A stretch of 64,000 nucleotides of DNA from UKL13-2 sp043773745 (GTDB lineage: Bacteria > Pseudomonadota > Gammaproteobacteria > Burkholderiales > Usitatibacteraceae), in assembly GCA_043773745.1 (NCBI GenBank), contig JAYVEV010000116.1, positions 1 to 64,000 on the forward strand. Direction: 5' to 3'. Position numbers and translations under genes: made by a program. Under the pieces are notes generated by a model. The model did no database searches. It was given only the letters and a program-made list of their open reading frames with translations, and was not told the origin of the DNA. Shown in pieces: positions 37,365 to 45,233 of the stretch (positions within the stretch are counted from its first letter, which is position 1; every line of letters begins with the position of its first letter).

Positions 37365-38126
37365 TTACTCACCATACATTTTTTGTTTTAGTTCGCGGCG
37401 CTCCTGCGCTTCAATAGTCAACGTGGCCGTCGGGCGCGCCAACAAGCGGGGAATCCCGATTGGCTCACCCGTCTCTTCGCAATAGCCATATTCCCCCGAT
37501 CCAATAAGTGCCAGCACGGCCTCGACTTTTTTGAGCAGCTTGCGCTCACGATCTCGCGCGCGCAATTCCAACGCATGCTCTTCCTCAAGTGTGGCACGGT
37601 CGGCAGGGTCAGGTGCCACGGCCAATTCGCGCAAATGTTCAGTCGTGGCTCCGGCGTTCATGCGCAACTGATCCTGTAATTGCATCAAGCGATTCTTGAA
37701 GAAATTGAGCTGATCCTTAGACATGTACTCAGCCTTTGGTTGCCTTAACAACTCCGCCTCGGTGAGCAATCCCGCTGAGCGAGTCGATTTGCTGATAGAT
37801 TTTGGGGCTGCCTTTTGAGCCGCTTTGGCAGCTACCTGCTCAACAACTTTGGCGGCGGGTTTGGATGTGGACTTGGTAGTCGCTTTTGATGTCAATTTAG
37901 TCGTGCTTTCTTTGGCGGTTACTTTTTTAATAGGGGCTTTGGTCACTTTAGGCGCTGGCTTGGCAGCCACTTTGGTCGCAGGTTTTGCAATAGCTTTCGT
38001 CTTTTTCAACGATATCTTCGCCTTTGTTTTGGGGACAGGCAGCGCTTTGCCTTTGACATGCTTTGCGACAGCTTTAGCGCTGGATTTCGCGACGGATTTA
38101 GCTTTTTTTACAGTGGCCAACGTCAT
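37365..38126 (-). CDS. DksA/TraR-family regulator with long Lys/Ala-rich N-terminal tail
   Basis: An RNA-polymerase secondary-channel protein of the DksA family. The last 130 residues match DksA: YMSKDQLNFFKNRLMQLQDQLR, the coiled-coil tip DPADRAT with the two key Asp residues, LELRARDRERKLLKKVE and YGYCEETGEPIGIPRLLARPTATLTIEAQERRE. Only one of the four zinc-finger Cys is kept (CEET...TIEA), a pattern also known in many alphaproteobacterial DksA proteins. The first 115 residues are extraordinarily rich in Lys, Ala, Thr and Ser, with AKP/KATTK-like repeats resembling histone H1 tails. The frame is continuous, with no sign of a frameshift. Confidence 0.88.
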   Translation of the reverse strand: MTLATVKKAKSVAKSSAKAVAKHVKGKALPVPKTKAKISLKKTKAIAKPATKVAAKPAPKVTKAPIKKVTAKESTTKLTSKATTKSTSKPAAKVVEQVAAKAAQKAAPKSISKSTRSAGLLTEAELLRQPKAEYMSKDQLNFFKNRLMQLQDQLRMNAGATTEHLRELAVAPDPADRATLEEEHALELRARDRERKLLKKVEAVLALIGSGEYGYCEETGEPIGIPRLLARPTATLTIEAQERRELKQKMYGE

Positions 38127-38395
38127 TTCTCCTAAAGCAAGCGTCCGAATTCAACTGGGTTTTGAGCCTAACGCGCTCGTATCCAGAATTATGAAAAACG
38201 CGTAAGTGTACTGAAAGCATTTTTCAAACACAATGCAATTATTTTTTACTCGAACTTCCCATGGCAATTCCCAGCTTGATGGGTAGCTGAAATGGCACTA
38301 CAGCATGAGTCAGCTACATCCTGACACCTATTTTGCAAAAATTTGGTTACGCTATGCAACTACTGTTAACGACTCCTGTTAGTTACCCAGCAATT

Positions 38396-39007
38396 ATGAT
38401 TAAAACCTTACCCATCGAGTCAATTGCAACCCATCCTGATTTTAGGCATTTAACGACCATCGACGGCATTAGTGTTGATTTACGTTACGCCAGCCCAAAC
38501 AATTTTGTCGGGCGCGACTTATATGCGCCTGTTGATTGTGGGTGGCTACATCAGCATGCAGCTGCAGGCTTGGAACGTGCAGTGGCATGGCTTAAAGGGC
38601 AACGCAGTGAAGTATCGCTCAGGGTTCTCGATGCACTGCGCCCGCAGCGTGTGCAAGAAGCGCTGTGGGCGTCACTGCAGGGGACAGACCTGCTGATGTA
38701 TCTGGCCAATCCGGTGCGCGGCTCTATCCATTCATTTGGCATGGCCGTCGACATCACGCTGGTTGACCGGGATGGCAACGAGCTGGATATGGGCACCCCG
38801 TTCGATGATTTAAGCGAACGCTCTCATCCTGCGCTGGAGAATGCCCTGTTGGCTAAAAACGAGATCACGGCGCAACAAATAAGCCATCGACAGCTGCTTC
38901 GCGATGCCATGCACCATGCTGGCTTTGCCGGCATTGGCAGCGAATGGTGGCATTTTGATTTTGGTGACCGGGATATCGTTCGCGCTCAATACAACCGCAT
39001 TCTGTAG
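38396..39007 (+). CDS. ddpX: D-alanyl-D-alanine dipeptidase (VanX/DdpX type, M15D)
   Basis: A zinc dipeptidase that hydrolyses free D-Ala-D-Ala. The 203-residue product has the zinc motif SIHSFGMAVDITLVD (SxHxxGxAxD), the catalytic EWWHFDF near the C-terminus, and substrate-site features LRYASPNNFVGRDLY and LDALRPQ. The start at ATG 38396 (MIKTLPIES) gives a normal cytoplasmic enzyme; upstream in-frame ATGs at 38333 and 38354 lack support. There are no vanH/vanA genes nearby, so this is probably a wall-recycling enzyme rather than glycopeptide resistance. Convergent with dacB. Confidence 0.92.
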   Translation: MIKTLPIESIATHPDFRHLTTIDGISVDLRYASPNNFVGRDLYAPVDCGWLHQHAAAGLERAVAWLKGQRSEVSLRVLDALRPQRVQEALWASLQGTDLLMYLANPVRGSIHSFGMAVDITLVDRDGNELDMGTPFDDLSERSHPALENALLAKNEITAQQISHRQLLRDAMHHAGFAGIGSEWWHFDFGDRDIVRAQYNRIL

Positions 39008-39035
39008 CGCGTTTTCCGAACCAACCGCGAGAACC

Positions 39036-40601
39036 TCACATTTTCATTTGCTCAATCAGCCAGTCGGTTGTCGCATCGCGCCGGGTATCAGCCTGCACAA
39101 CCCAATTAATCAGCGCGTCCGCAATGGGCCTACCGACCGCACCGCTTGCCCGTGGATGATTGACGATGGCCACCACCACACACATTTGTCCCATCGCATC
39201 GGGTACGTAGCCCGCTATCGCCACAACATCTTTTAGGGTGCCCGTCTTGATTCGTGCATGCGCTGCTGCGGGCGTATCGCGCAAACGGTTTCGCATGGTG
39301 CCGTCAATGCCGGCGATCGGCAGGCTGGCCATAAATTCGGGGGCCCAATTACTGCGGCTGGCAGCAATAAGCAACGCCGCAAGTTGCGATGGACGGATCC
39401 GTTCAATCCTGGAAAGTCCGGAGCCATTTTCAATCACCAGACCCGTTTGACTGATCCCCTGGCGGTTAAACCATGCGCGTACCTCTTGATCAGCTTTGGC
39501 CAGCGTGGGGGTTTTACTTTCAGGCGAATCTGGAAGAGCGCCCAGAGTTAGATACAACATGCGCGCCAGAGTATTGTCCGATGGCTTGTTGATATCACGT
39601 AATACCTCAGCCAGCGGGCGCGAGCGATGCTCTGCCAATAGCCGCCCCTCCGCGGGCGTGAGGGCGGAATTGGGGGTTGGTGCCTCACGTGTGACTCCAC
39701 CGTAGGTTCCGCCCAGTTTTGCCCACAATGATCTAAACAATCTATCGGTATAGACAGCCCGATCCAATATATTAATGTCAGTTGTAATAACGCAATTTCT
39801 GGGGAATGTGCCGTTTAGTTGAATTTGCACGGCACCACCAGAGACCGCTTTTGTAGAACCCAGTTGCGACGGTAGTTGGGTTGGCATTACCCAGCCATCC
39901 TCCCATTTATTACAGGGTCCATCGATCAGGGCCATGTTCGAAACAACCTCGACCTGGTCGAGACTGGGCGTTACACGAATATGCACGCTGCTGGCATCGG
40001 ATTGCAGTTCAAACTGCAGCAAATTCATATTGATCAACAGCGCGTCAGGAATCACGTTGTAACGAAACTCGGGGGCCTCATCAAAAGGTGGCACGCCAAT
40101 ATCAAAACGTGTTGGCTGGAACAACTGCCGGTCAACGATTAGATCGCCTTGAATATGCTGAATGCCCTTATTGCGGAGGCTCTGTAGCATGCGTTGGAAT
40201 CCCTCCCAATCAAGATCAGGATCTGCCAGCCCGCGCAGCACCAAATTACCTGCTAATGCGCTGCCAACTTGTGGCGCATCGGTCCGTAACTCGGCACGCC
40301 CGCGATAAATCGGGCCAAGTCGCTCCAAGCCAATAAAGGTAGTAACGAGCTTCATTGTGGAGGCGGGTGCGAAGCTTTTATCTGCGCCGTGCGAGATAAC
40401 CGTCGCACCATCCCCAAGGCGCGTGACCGCCACACCGATCGCATCCTCGGGAATGTTTGCCTCACGTAGTGCCCTGACCACATTAGACGGCAAGGAGTTG
40501 GCTGACATAATGGTTGGTGTTGTTTTTTGCGCAGCCGCATATGGTGGCAAAAACAACAAAATGAAACCCGCGATCACGGCGCAGACATGGCGATTAAACA
40601 T
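39036..40601 (-). CDS. dacB: D-alanyl-D-alanine carboxypeptidase/endopeptidase (PBP4)
   Basis: A periplasmic class C low-molecular-weight penicillin-binding protein (S13) that trims and opens peptidoglycan cross-links. A signal peptide ends at PPYAAAQ. The catalytic Ser is in SFAPASTMKLVTT (SxxK), with SDN in NKPSDNTLARML and KTG in RIKTGTLKDVVAIAGY. The large insert between SxxK and SxN is typical of PBP4. The 521 residues are slightly more than E. coli DacB (477). ATG 40601 follows AGGAGTC. It is divergent from the TonB-receptor region by 360 bases. Confidence 0.93.
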   Translation of the reverse strand: MFNRHVCAVIAGFILLFLPPYAAAQKTTPTIMSANSLPSNVVRALREANIPEDAIGVAVTRLGDGATVISHGADKSFAPASTMKLVTTFIGLERLGPIYRGRAELRTDAPQVGSALAGNLVLRGLADPDLDWEGFQRMLQSLRNKGIQHIQGDLIVDRQLFQPTRFDIGVPPFDEAPEFRYNVIPDALLINMNLLQFELQSDASSVHIRVTPSLDQVEVVSNMALIDGPCNKWEDGWVMPTQLPSQLGSTKAVSGGAVQIQLNGTFPRNCVITTDINILDRAVYTDRLFRSLWAKLGGTYGGVTREAPTPNSALTPAEGRLLAEHRSRPLAEVLRDINKPSDNTLARMLYLTLGALPDSPESKTPTLAKADQEVRAWFNRQGISQTGLVIENGSGLSRIERIRPSQLAALLIAASRSNWAPEFMASLPIAGIDGTMRNRLRDTPAAAHARIKTGTLKDVVAIAGYVPDAMGQMCVVVAIVNHPRASGAVGRPIADALINWVVQADTRRDATTDWLIEQMKM

Positions 40602-40961
40602 AAAGACTCCTGAAACAGGCTAGCGATTGATGCGCAATTTGACTGACTATGCTGCCGAGACTTGTTTGTTGCAAAAACGCAACATCAGTCTGTGTGGTAT
40701 GTAGAGCATAAGCATACATTTTCATGACAAGGGCATTGCATTTCGAGAAAAGTGGTAGCAAAGTGGAGGACATTGGTAGTTTATTGGTATTAAGCGATGC
40801 AATCCAAAAAATTTCACCGCTTAACTTCCATACAGGCAAAAACCCTTCCCTGTATCGATACCTTACTACCGGCTTTTACCCATGCATCTAGCAACTGCTT
40901 AAGCGCGATTTTAGTTTGATTACCTGTAAATCTGAACGTTATATAAAAGGGAGAACGCACC
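40602..40961. other. dacB/TonB-receptor intergenic region with shared motif copy
   Basis: A 360-base noncoding stretch between divergent dacB and the TonB-dependent receptor gene. It contains motif copy A (40751-40792) and a well-placed AAGGGAG just before the GTG at 40962. The receptor transcript seems to have a long leader, with about 170 bases between motif and start. No RNA family or ORF is recognised in it. Confidence 0.6.
40751..40792 (-). promoter_or_regulatory. Shared bipartite operator-like motif, copy A (upstream of TonB receptor 1)
   Basis: Read on the minus strand the site is TAATACCAATAAA-c-TACCAAT, then CACTTTGCTACCACT. Three TACCA half-sites are spaced 11 and 21 bp apart (TGGTA on the plus strand at 40753, 40774 and 40785). 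It is almost identical to copy C at 57124-57164 and shares the outer half-sites and core with copy B at 48438-48476. It lies 170 bases before the receptor start. Probably a binding site for a common regulator, which is not encoded in the window. Confidence 0.75.
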
Positions 40962-43763
40962 GTGAAACTCAAGAAACTTGCACAGGTTATCTCGCTCATC
41001 TGTATCGCGGGTCCCACCTTCGCGCAGACAGCACCAGACTCACCAAAAACGCCGGACGGCAAGCCACAATCCGTCGAGAGAATCACCGTTACGGGCAGTA
41101 ACATCAAACGCGTTCAGGATGAAAGCGCACAAGTTTTACAGGTCATCACCAAAGAAGAAATTAATCGCGCAGGCATTACCAGCGCCGAACAATTAATCGC
41201 CAGCATTTCAGCCAATGGCACTGGCGCTGATAATCTTTCATCCAACACCGGCATTCAACTCGGCTCCACGGATCGCAACAATAACGGCAATTCAAGCGCC
41301 AACTTGCGCGGTCTGGGTGCCGCCAGCACACTGGTCTTGCTGAACGGGCGCCGGGTTTCGACCCATGGCGCAAAAGGTAATGCCGTAGATTTGAATTCCA
41401 TCCCGCTCGCGGCGGTTGAGCGTGTTGAGGTACTCAAAGACGGCGCTTCCGCCATTTACGGCACGGATGCAATCGGCGGCGTTATTAATTTCATCCTGAG
41501 AAAAGATTATCGAGGTGTTGAGGTAACGGCATTCTCCGATACAACGGCTGATGGGGGCGGCAATATCTATCGCGGCTCCATCCTCGGCGGCATGGGTGAC
41601 TTGGCAAAAGACGGCTACAACCTTATGGCCAGCTTGACCTTCGACCGTAACGAAAGGCTGGATGCCAAACAACGCCCCTTCGTCAATGGATATCAGCCTG
41701 ACCGCGGCCTTTCTCCCGATACAACCGGCACGCCATTTGCAACGCAAACAGGCAGAGCGGGCACGGCTATTGGTTCATCTTTCCGAACACCCAATCTGGG
41801 GACAGGAACACAGACATTTAACCGCGCAAACTTGCTGAGCTTTCAGGGCAAATGTGATACTGGCCAACAAATGTCTCAGTATCAATATCTGCTGTGGGAC
41901 AGCCCGGGATTCCGTTATGGCTGTGCATATGACTACACTGGCCAAGCGGTACTCATCCAACCTGTCGACCGCACCAATTTCGTGTCACGCGGAACTATGC
42001 AATTAGGTTCAAACACCACGGCATTTGTTGAGGCCGTTGCTTCACGCAGCAAGTCAGAAAAACAATTTGAGCAAAGCCAGGTTACAACCAATCTGACCGC
42101 GGCCACAACGACTGGCATTCCTGGCAACGCCTATCCAGTAGGAGGACCTTTCTATCAGGATCTTTCTGCGTTTATTCCCAGTTTCAACAGAAACCTGCCT
42201 ATTGCCTATCGCTGGCGCTGTTTGGAATGTGGCAAACGCACCATCGATTCCGTGTCGGACAGCTATCGCTTACTGGTCGGTGTTGAAGGACTCATCGGCA
42301 AGTACGATTACAAGCTGGGCTTGTCGACAGCCGGTAACAAGGCCGAATCCACATTGGGCGATGGATACCTAAAAGACGCACAATTCAATACTGCACTCGC
42401 CACCGGTCTAATTAATCCGTGGTTATTACCGGGCCAAACCCAAACCCCCGCAGCAATGGCGCTCATCAATGGTGCCAAAGCTGCAGGTACAAAACTGTTT
42501 GGTGGCCAGGCGGGATTGGTGCAGTTCGACGGTGCTATTTCTGGCGAGCTCATGGCTCTACCCGCCGGTCCGCTGGCGTTTGCAGCAGGCTTTGATGTTC
42601 GCAAGGAAAGCTACAAATTTAGCGACGGCTCCACTTCGACAGTGACCGTTCGTGACGCGCCGTTTGATGCGGAGTTTGCAAAAGTCAGCCGTAATATTCG
42701 CGCAGTATATGGCGAACTGGCTATCCCGGTTGCCAAGAATTTCGAGGCGACGGTTGCTGTTCGTCATGACCGTTATAGCGATTTCGGCGGCACCACCAAT
42801 CCGAAGTTTGCATTCAAGTGGACACCGTTCAATGAGCTATTGGTCCGTGGCTCCACCAGCTCAGGATTCCGCGCGCCAAGCTTCTTCCAGCTTTATGGGG
42901 CTACTTCAGAATCACCGGTACCGGGCAATATTGCCGACCCGATCTTGTGCCCTCTGAACCCAACCGATTTGTCGGTATGCGCAATCAGACCCAATGCACG
43001 ATTTGGCGGTAACAGAGATTTGCAGCCTGAAAAATCCAAGCAGTGGACATTCGGTGGCGTGATCACGCCAACGGATTGGCTCACTGCCAGTCTTGATTAC
43101 TGGGAAATCATCCGCACCGACCGTATCTATGAATTAACACCGCAGCAAGTTATTGCCAATTACACCACCTTCCCGGAAAACCTGGTACGTGGTGCCGGTG
43201 GTCGTCTTGATGGTCAGGGAGGGTATATTCGCGCGGGCTTTGTCAATGCGGATGGCGACATTACTCGTGGCTATGAGGTATCGCTAACAGCGCAGGGTAA
43301 GCTCTGGGCCGGCAAGTGGAATGCCAATATCGATGGCACCTACATCGATAGTTTCAAGTCACGTGTGTTCAGCACTCAGCCTTATATTGAGACGGTAGGA
43401 CAATGGAACTCGCGGGATTTGTTTGTGCGCTGGAAGCATCAGGCTCGCTTCAACTACAGCCAAGGCCCGTGGAGCGGAACTCTCTCTCAGAGCTATACCC
43501 GAGGCTACAAGGACGAAGTACCGGCTGGATTGGTTCCGCCCGGCTTTAATCCTGATGTGAAGGCTTATATTATTTACGGCATCTCTGGTACCTACAGCGG
43601 CTTCAAAAACACCACGATCACACTCGGCGTCAAGAATCTGCTCAATACCGACCCGCCGTTTACCGCCCATAATGTTGACTTTGCGGCAGGCGCAGGTTGG
43701 GATCCTCGTGTAGGCGACCCACGTGGCCGCGCATATACAGCACGCGTAACCTACAAGTTCTAA
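40962..43763 (+). CDS. TonB-dependent outer-membrane receptor 1
   Basis: An outer-membrane active transporter of 933 residues. A signal peptide (LAQVISLICIAGPTFAQ) precedes the plug domain (about residues 45-170), which includes QVITKEEINRAGITSAEQL, ANLRGLGAASTLVLLNGRR and EVLKDGASAIYGTDAIGGVINF. The 22-strand barrel follows and ends in aromatic Phe (TARVTYKF), the normal outer-membrane sorting signal. The start is GTG 40962, with AAGGGAG upstream. The motif at 40751-40792 and the neighbouring wall-degrading genes suggest a muropeptide or amino-sugar cargo; the cargo is an inference. An intrinsic terminator separates it from the LD-carboxypeptidase gene. Confidence 0.93.
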   Translation: MKLKKLAQVISLICIAGPTFAQTAPDSPKTPDGKPQSVERITVTGSNIKRVQDESAQVLQVITKEEINRAGITSAEQLIASISANGTGADNLSSNTGIQLGSTDRNNNGNSSANLRGLGAASTLVLLNGRRVSTHGAKGNAVDLNSIPLAAVERVEVLKDGASAIYGTDAIGGVINFILRKDYRGVEVTAFSDTTADGGGNIYRGSILGGMGDLAKDGYNLMASLTFDRNERLDAKQRPFVNGYQPDRGLSPDTTGTPFATQTGRAGTAIGSSFRTPNLGTGTQTFNRANLLSFQGKCDTGQQMSQYQYLLWDSPGFRYGCAYDYTGQAVLIQPVDRTNFVSRGTMQLGSNTTAFVEAVASRSKSEKQFEQSQVTTNLTAATTTGIPGNAYPVGGPFYQDLSAFIPSFNRNLPIAYRWRCLECGKRTIDSVSDSYRLLVGVEGLIGKYDYKLGLSTAGNKAESTLGDGYLKDAQFNTALATGLINPWLLPGQTQTPAAMALINGAKAAGTKLFGGQAGLVQFDGAISGELMALPAGPLAFAAGFDVRKESYKFSDGSTSTVTVRDAPFDAEFAKVSRNIRAVYGELAIPVAKNFEATVAVRHDRYSDFGGTTNPKFAFKWTPFNELLVRGSTSSGFRAPSFFQLYGATSESPVPGNIADPILCPLNPTDLSVCAIRPNARFGGNRDLQPEKSKQWTFGGVITPTDWLTASLDYWEIIRTDRIYELTPQQVIANYTTFPENLVRGAGGRLDGQGGYIRAGFVNADGDITRGYEVSLTAQGKLWAGKWNANIDGTYIDSFKSRVFSTQPYIETVGQWNSRDLFVRWKHQARFNYSQGPWSGTLSQSYTRGYKDEVPAGLVPPGFNPDVKAYIIYGISGTYSGFKNTTITLGVKNLLNTDPPFTAHNVDFAAGAGWDPRVGDPRGRAYTARVTYKF

Positions 43764-43849
43764 ACCGGTCCAGAAAAGCGGCAAGCCCAATAACTTCAGC
43801 ACATAATAATGACCTAAGCCTCGCTGAAGTTTGATGGGTAGAAACGAGA

Positions 43850-43883
43850 CAGGGTGCAATTTCGATTGCACCCTGTTTTTTTT
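43850..43883 (+). terminator. Intrinsic terminator after TonB receptor 1
   Basis: An 11-bp perfect stem (CAGGGTGCAAT, 43850-43860, with ATTGCACCCTG, 43865-43875), a TTCG tetraloop and eight T residues. It lies 86 bases after the receptor stop and 65 before the LD-carboxypeptidase start. Partial read-through would give graded expression of the two genes. Confidence 0.92.
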
Positions 43884-43947
43884 GACGACTATTATCCCTT
43901 GCAACATTTCCCGCCTCACAAATGAGCAAATAAATAACGGAGCAACC

Positions 43948-45054
43948 ATGAACCGGCGAAATTTTGGCAGGCGTTTGGCGACTGGCGCAGTTGGCGCGGC
44001 AGGCTTTATCGCAACAGCAGGCGCCGCCATCGGCAGTGGCGAAGCGAGGGCCCATCAGATCAATGCCGCTGTGCAGCGCCCACGACGTCAACCTGTCCTC
44101 ATCAAGCCCGCCAAACTCAAGCATGGCGATCTGGTGGGGCTGATCGCGCCCAGTGGCGTGATGGATGATGCGACGATTCAAAAGAGCGTGAATAATATGG
44201 AAGCGCTCGGGTTCAAGGTAAAGCTCAGTCCCAATATTCGCGCGGCTCGTGGCGGTTATGCCGGCACGGTTGAGCAGCGCCTCGATGATCTGCACGGCAT
44301 GTTTGTCGATAGCGAAGTGAAAGCGGTCTGGGCCGCTCGCGGCGGCTCCGGTTGTTCAGGCTTGCTGCCGGGTATTCGCTACGATTTGATTCGCCAGCAT
44401 CCCAAAATTCTCATCGGCTATTCGGACATCACCGCGCTGCATTTGGCGATTCACCGCATGACGGGCCTGGTTACTTTTCACGGCCCCGTTGCACCATCGA
44501 CGCAAAACGATTACGCGCTTTCGCAACTCGCTGCGGTGCTGATGGAGCCCAGAGCCCAAACTGAAATCAGCATGTCAATTGAGAATAGCCGCAAAGTATT
44601 GGCACAGCCGGAGTTCACCCTGCGCACCTTGCGACCAGGCGTGGCAAGCGGCCGCCTGATTGGCGGCAACCTGAGTGTGCTCGCCGCACTGATCGGCACA
44701 CCGTATGCGGCCGATTTCCACAACAATCTCGTTTTTCTGGAGGATGTGCACGAGCCGCCTTATAAAGTTGATCGCATGCTCACGCAACTGGATCAGCAGG
44801 AAAATCACCCACTGCGTCACGCTGCAGGCGTGATGTTGGGGGTGTTCACCCGGGGCAATATTCCCGCTGGCGACGCCTCGCTGAGCATGGAGGAAGTCAT
44901 CGATGATCATCTCAAGTCGCTGCCGGTTCCGGCGGTTTACGGCTACTCATTCGGCCACATCCCGCACCATTTCACGATTCCCGTTGGGGTAATGGCGAGG
45001 CTGGATACGGAGACTCAGACCTTGATGTTGTTGGAGCCTGCAGTATCAGGGTGA
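43948..45054 (+). CDS. LD-carboxypeptidase (S66), Tat-exported
   Basis: A Ser-Glu-His peptidase of the LdcA family that removes the terminal D-Ala from tetrapeptide stems. Catalytic features are the Ser in LIGYSDITALHLAI, a Glu in LVFLEDVHE and the C-terminal His region HIPHHFTIPVG; RGGSGCSGLLPGIRYD is also family-typical. E. coli LdcA is cytoplasmic, but this 368-residue protein has a twin-arginine-like leader (MNRRNFGRRLATGAVGAAGF), suggesting periplasmic action. ATG 43948 has GGAG upstream. It is downstream of the receptor across a terminator, which fits trimming of imported muropeptides. Confidence 0.9.
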   Translation: MNRRNFGRRLATGAVGAAGFIATAGAAIGSGEARAHQINAAVQRPRRQPVLIKPAKLKHGDLVGLIAPSGVMDDATIQKSVNNMEALGFKVKLSPNIRAARGGYAGTVEQRLDDLHGMFVDSEVKAVWAARGGSGCSGLLPGIRYDLIRQHPKILIGYSDITALHLAIHRMTGLVTFHGPVAPSTQNDYALSQLAAVLMEPRAQTEISMSIENSRKVLAQPEFTLRTLRPGVASGRLIGGNLSVLAALIGTPYAADFHNNLVFLEDVHEPPYKVDRMLTQLDQQENHPLRHAAGVMLGVFTRGNIPAGDASLSMEEVIDDHLKSLPVPAVYGYSFGHIPHHFTIPVGVMARLDTETQTLMLLEPAVSG

Positions 45055-45233
45055 AGGAGATACAAAATAGTTAAAGTCCAATACCAGCCGGCATCTTGGA
45101 GCAAAATGGCTGGAAAGCCTTATAGATAGGCGTTCTTCATTTTTAAAATCACATTGTTGTGCCCACAATATTCGCCCACAAAAAAGCACCGAACTAAATA
45201 CATCCGGTGCTTTTTGATATCGCGCTGGCCAGG

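Noticed and set aside
37365..37780. Frameshift as explanation for the odd DksA zinc region
   Set aside because: The frame is continuous, and the CEET...TIEA pattern is a known natural variant of the family.
38396..39007. Glycopeptide-resistance (vanX) island
   Set aside because: No vanH, vanA or regulatory genes nearby; base composition and context look native, so a housekeeping dipeptidase is more likely.
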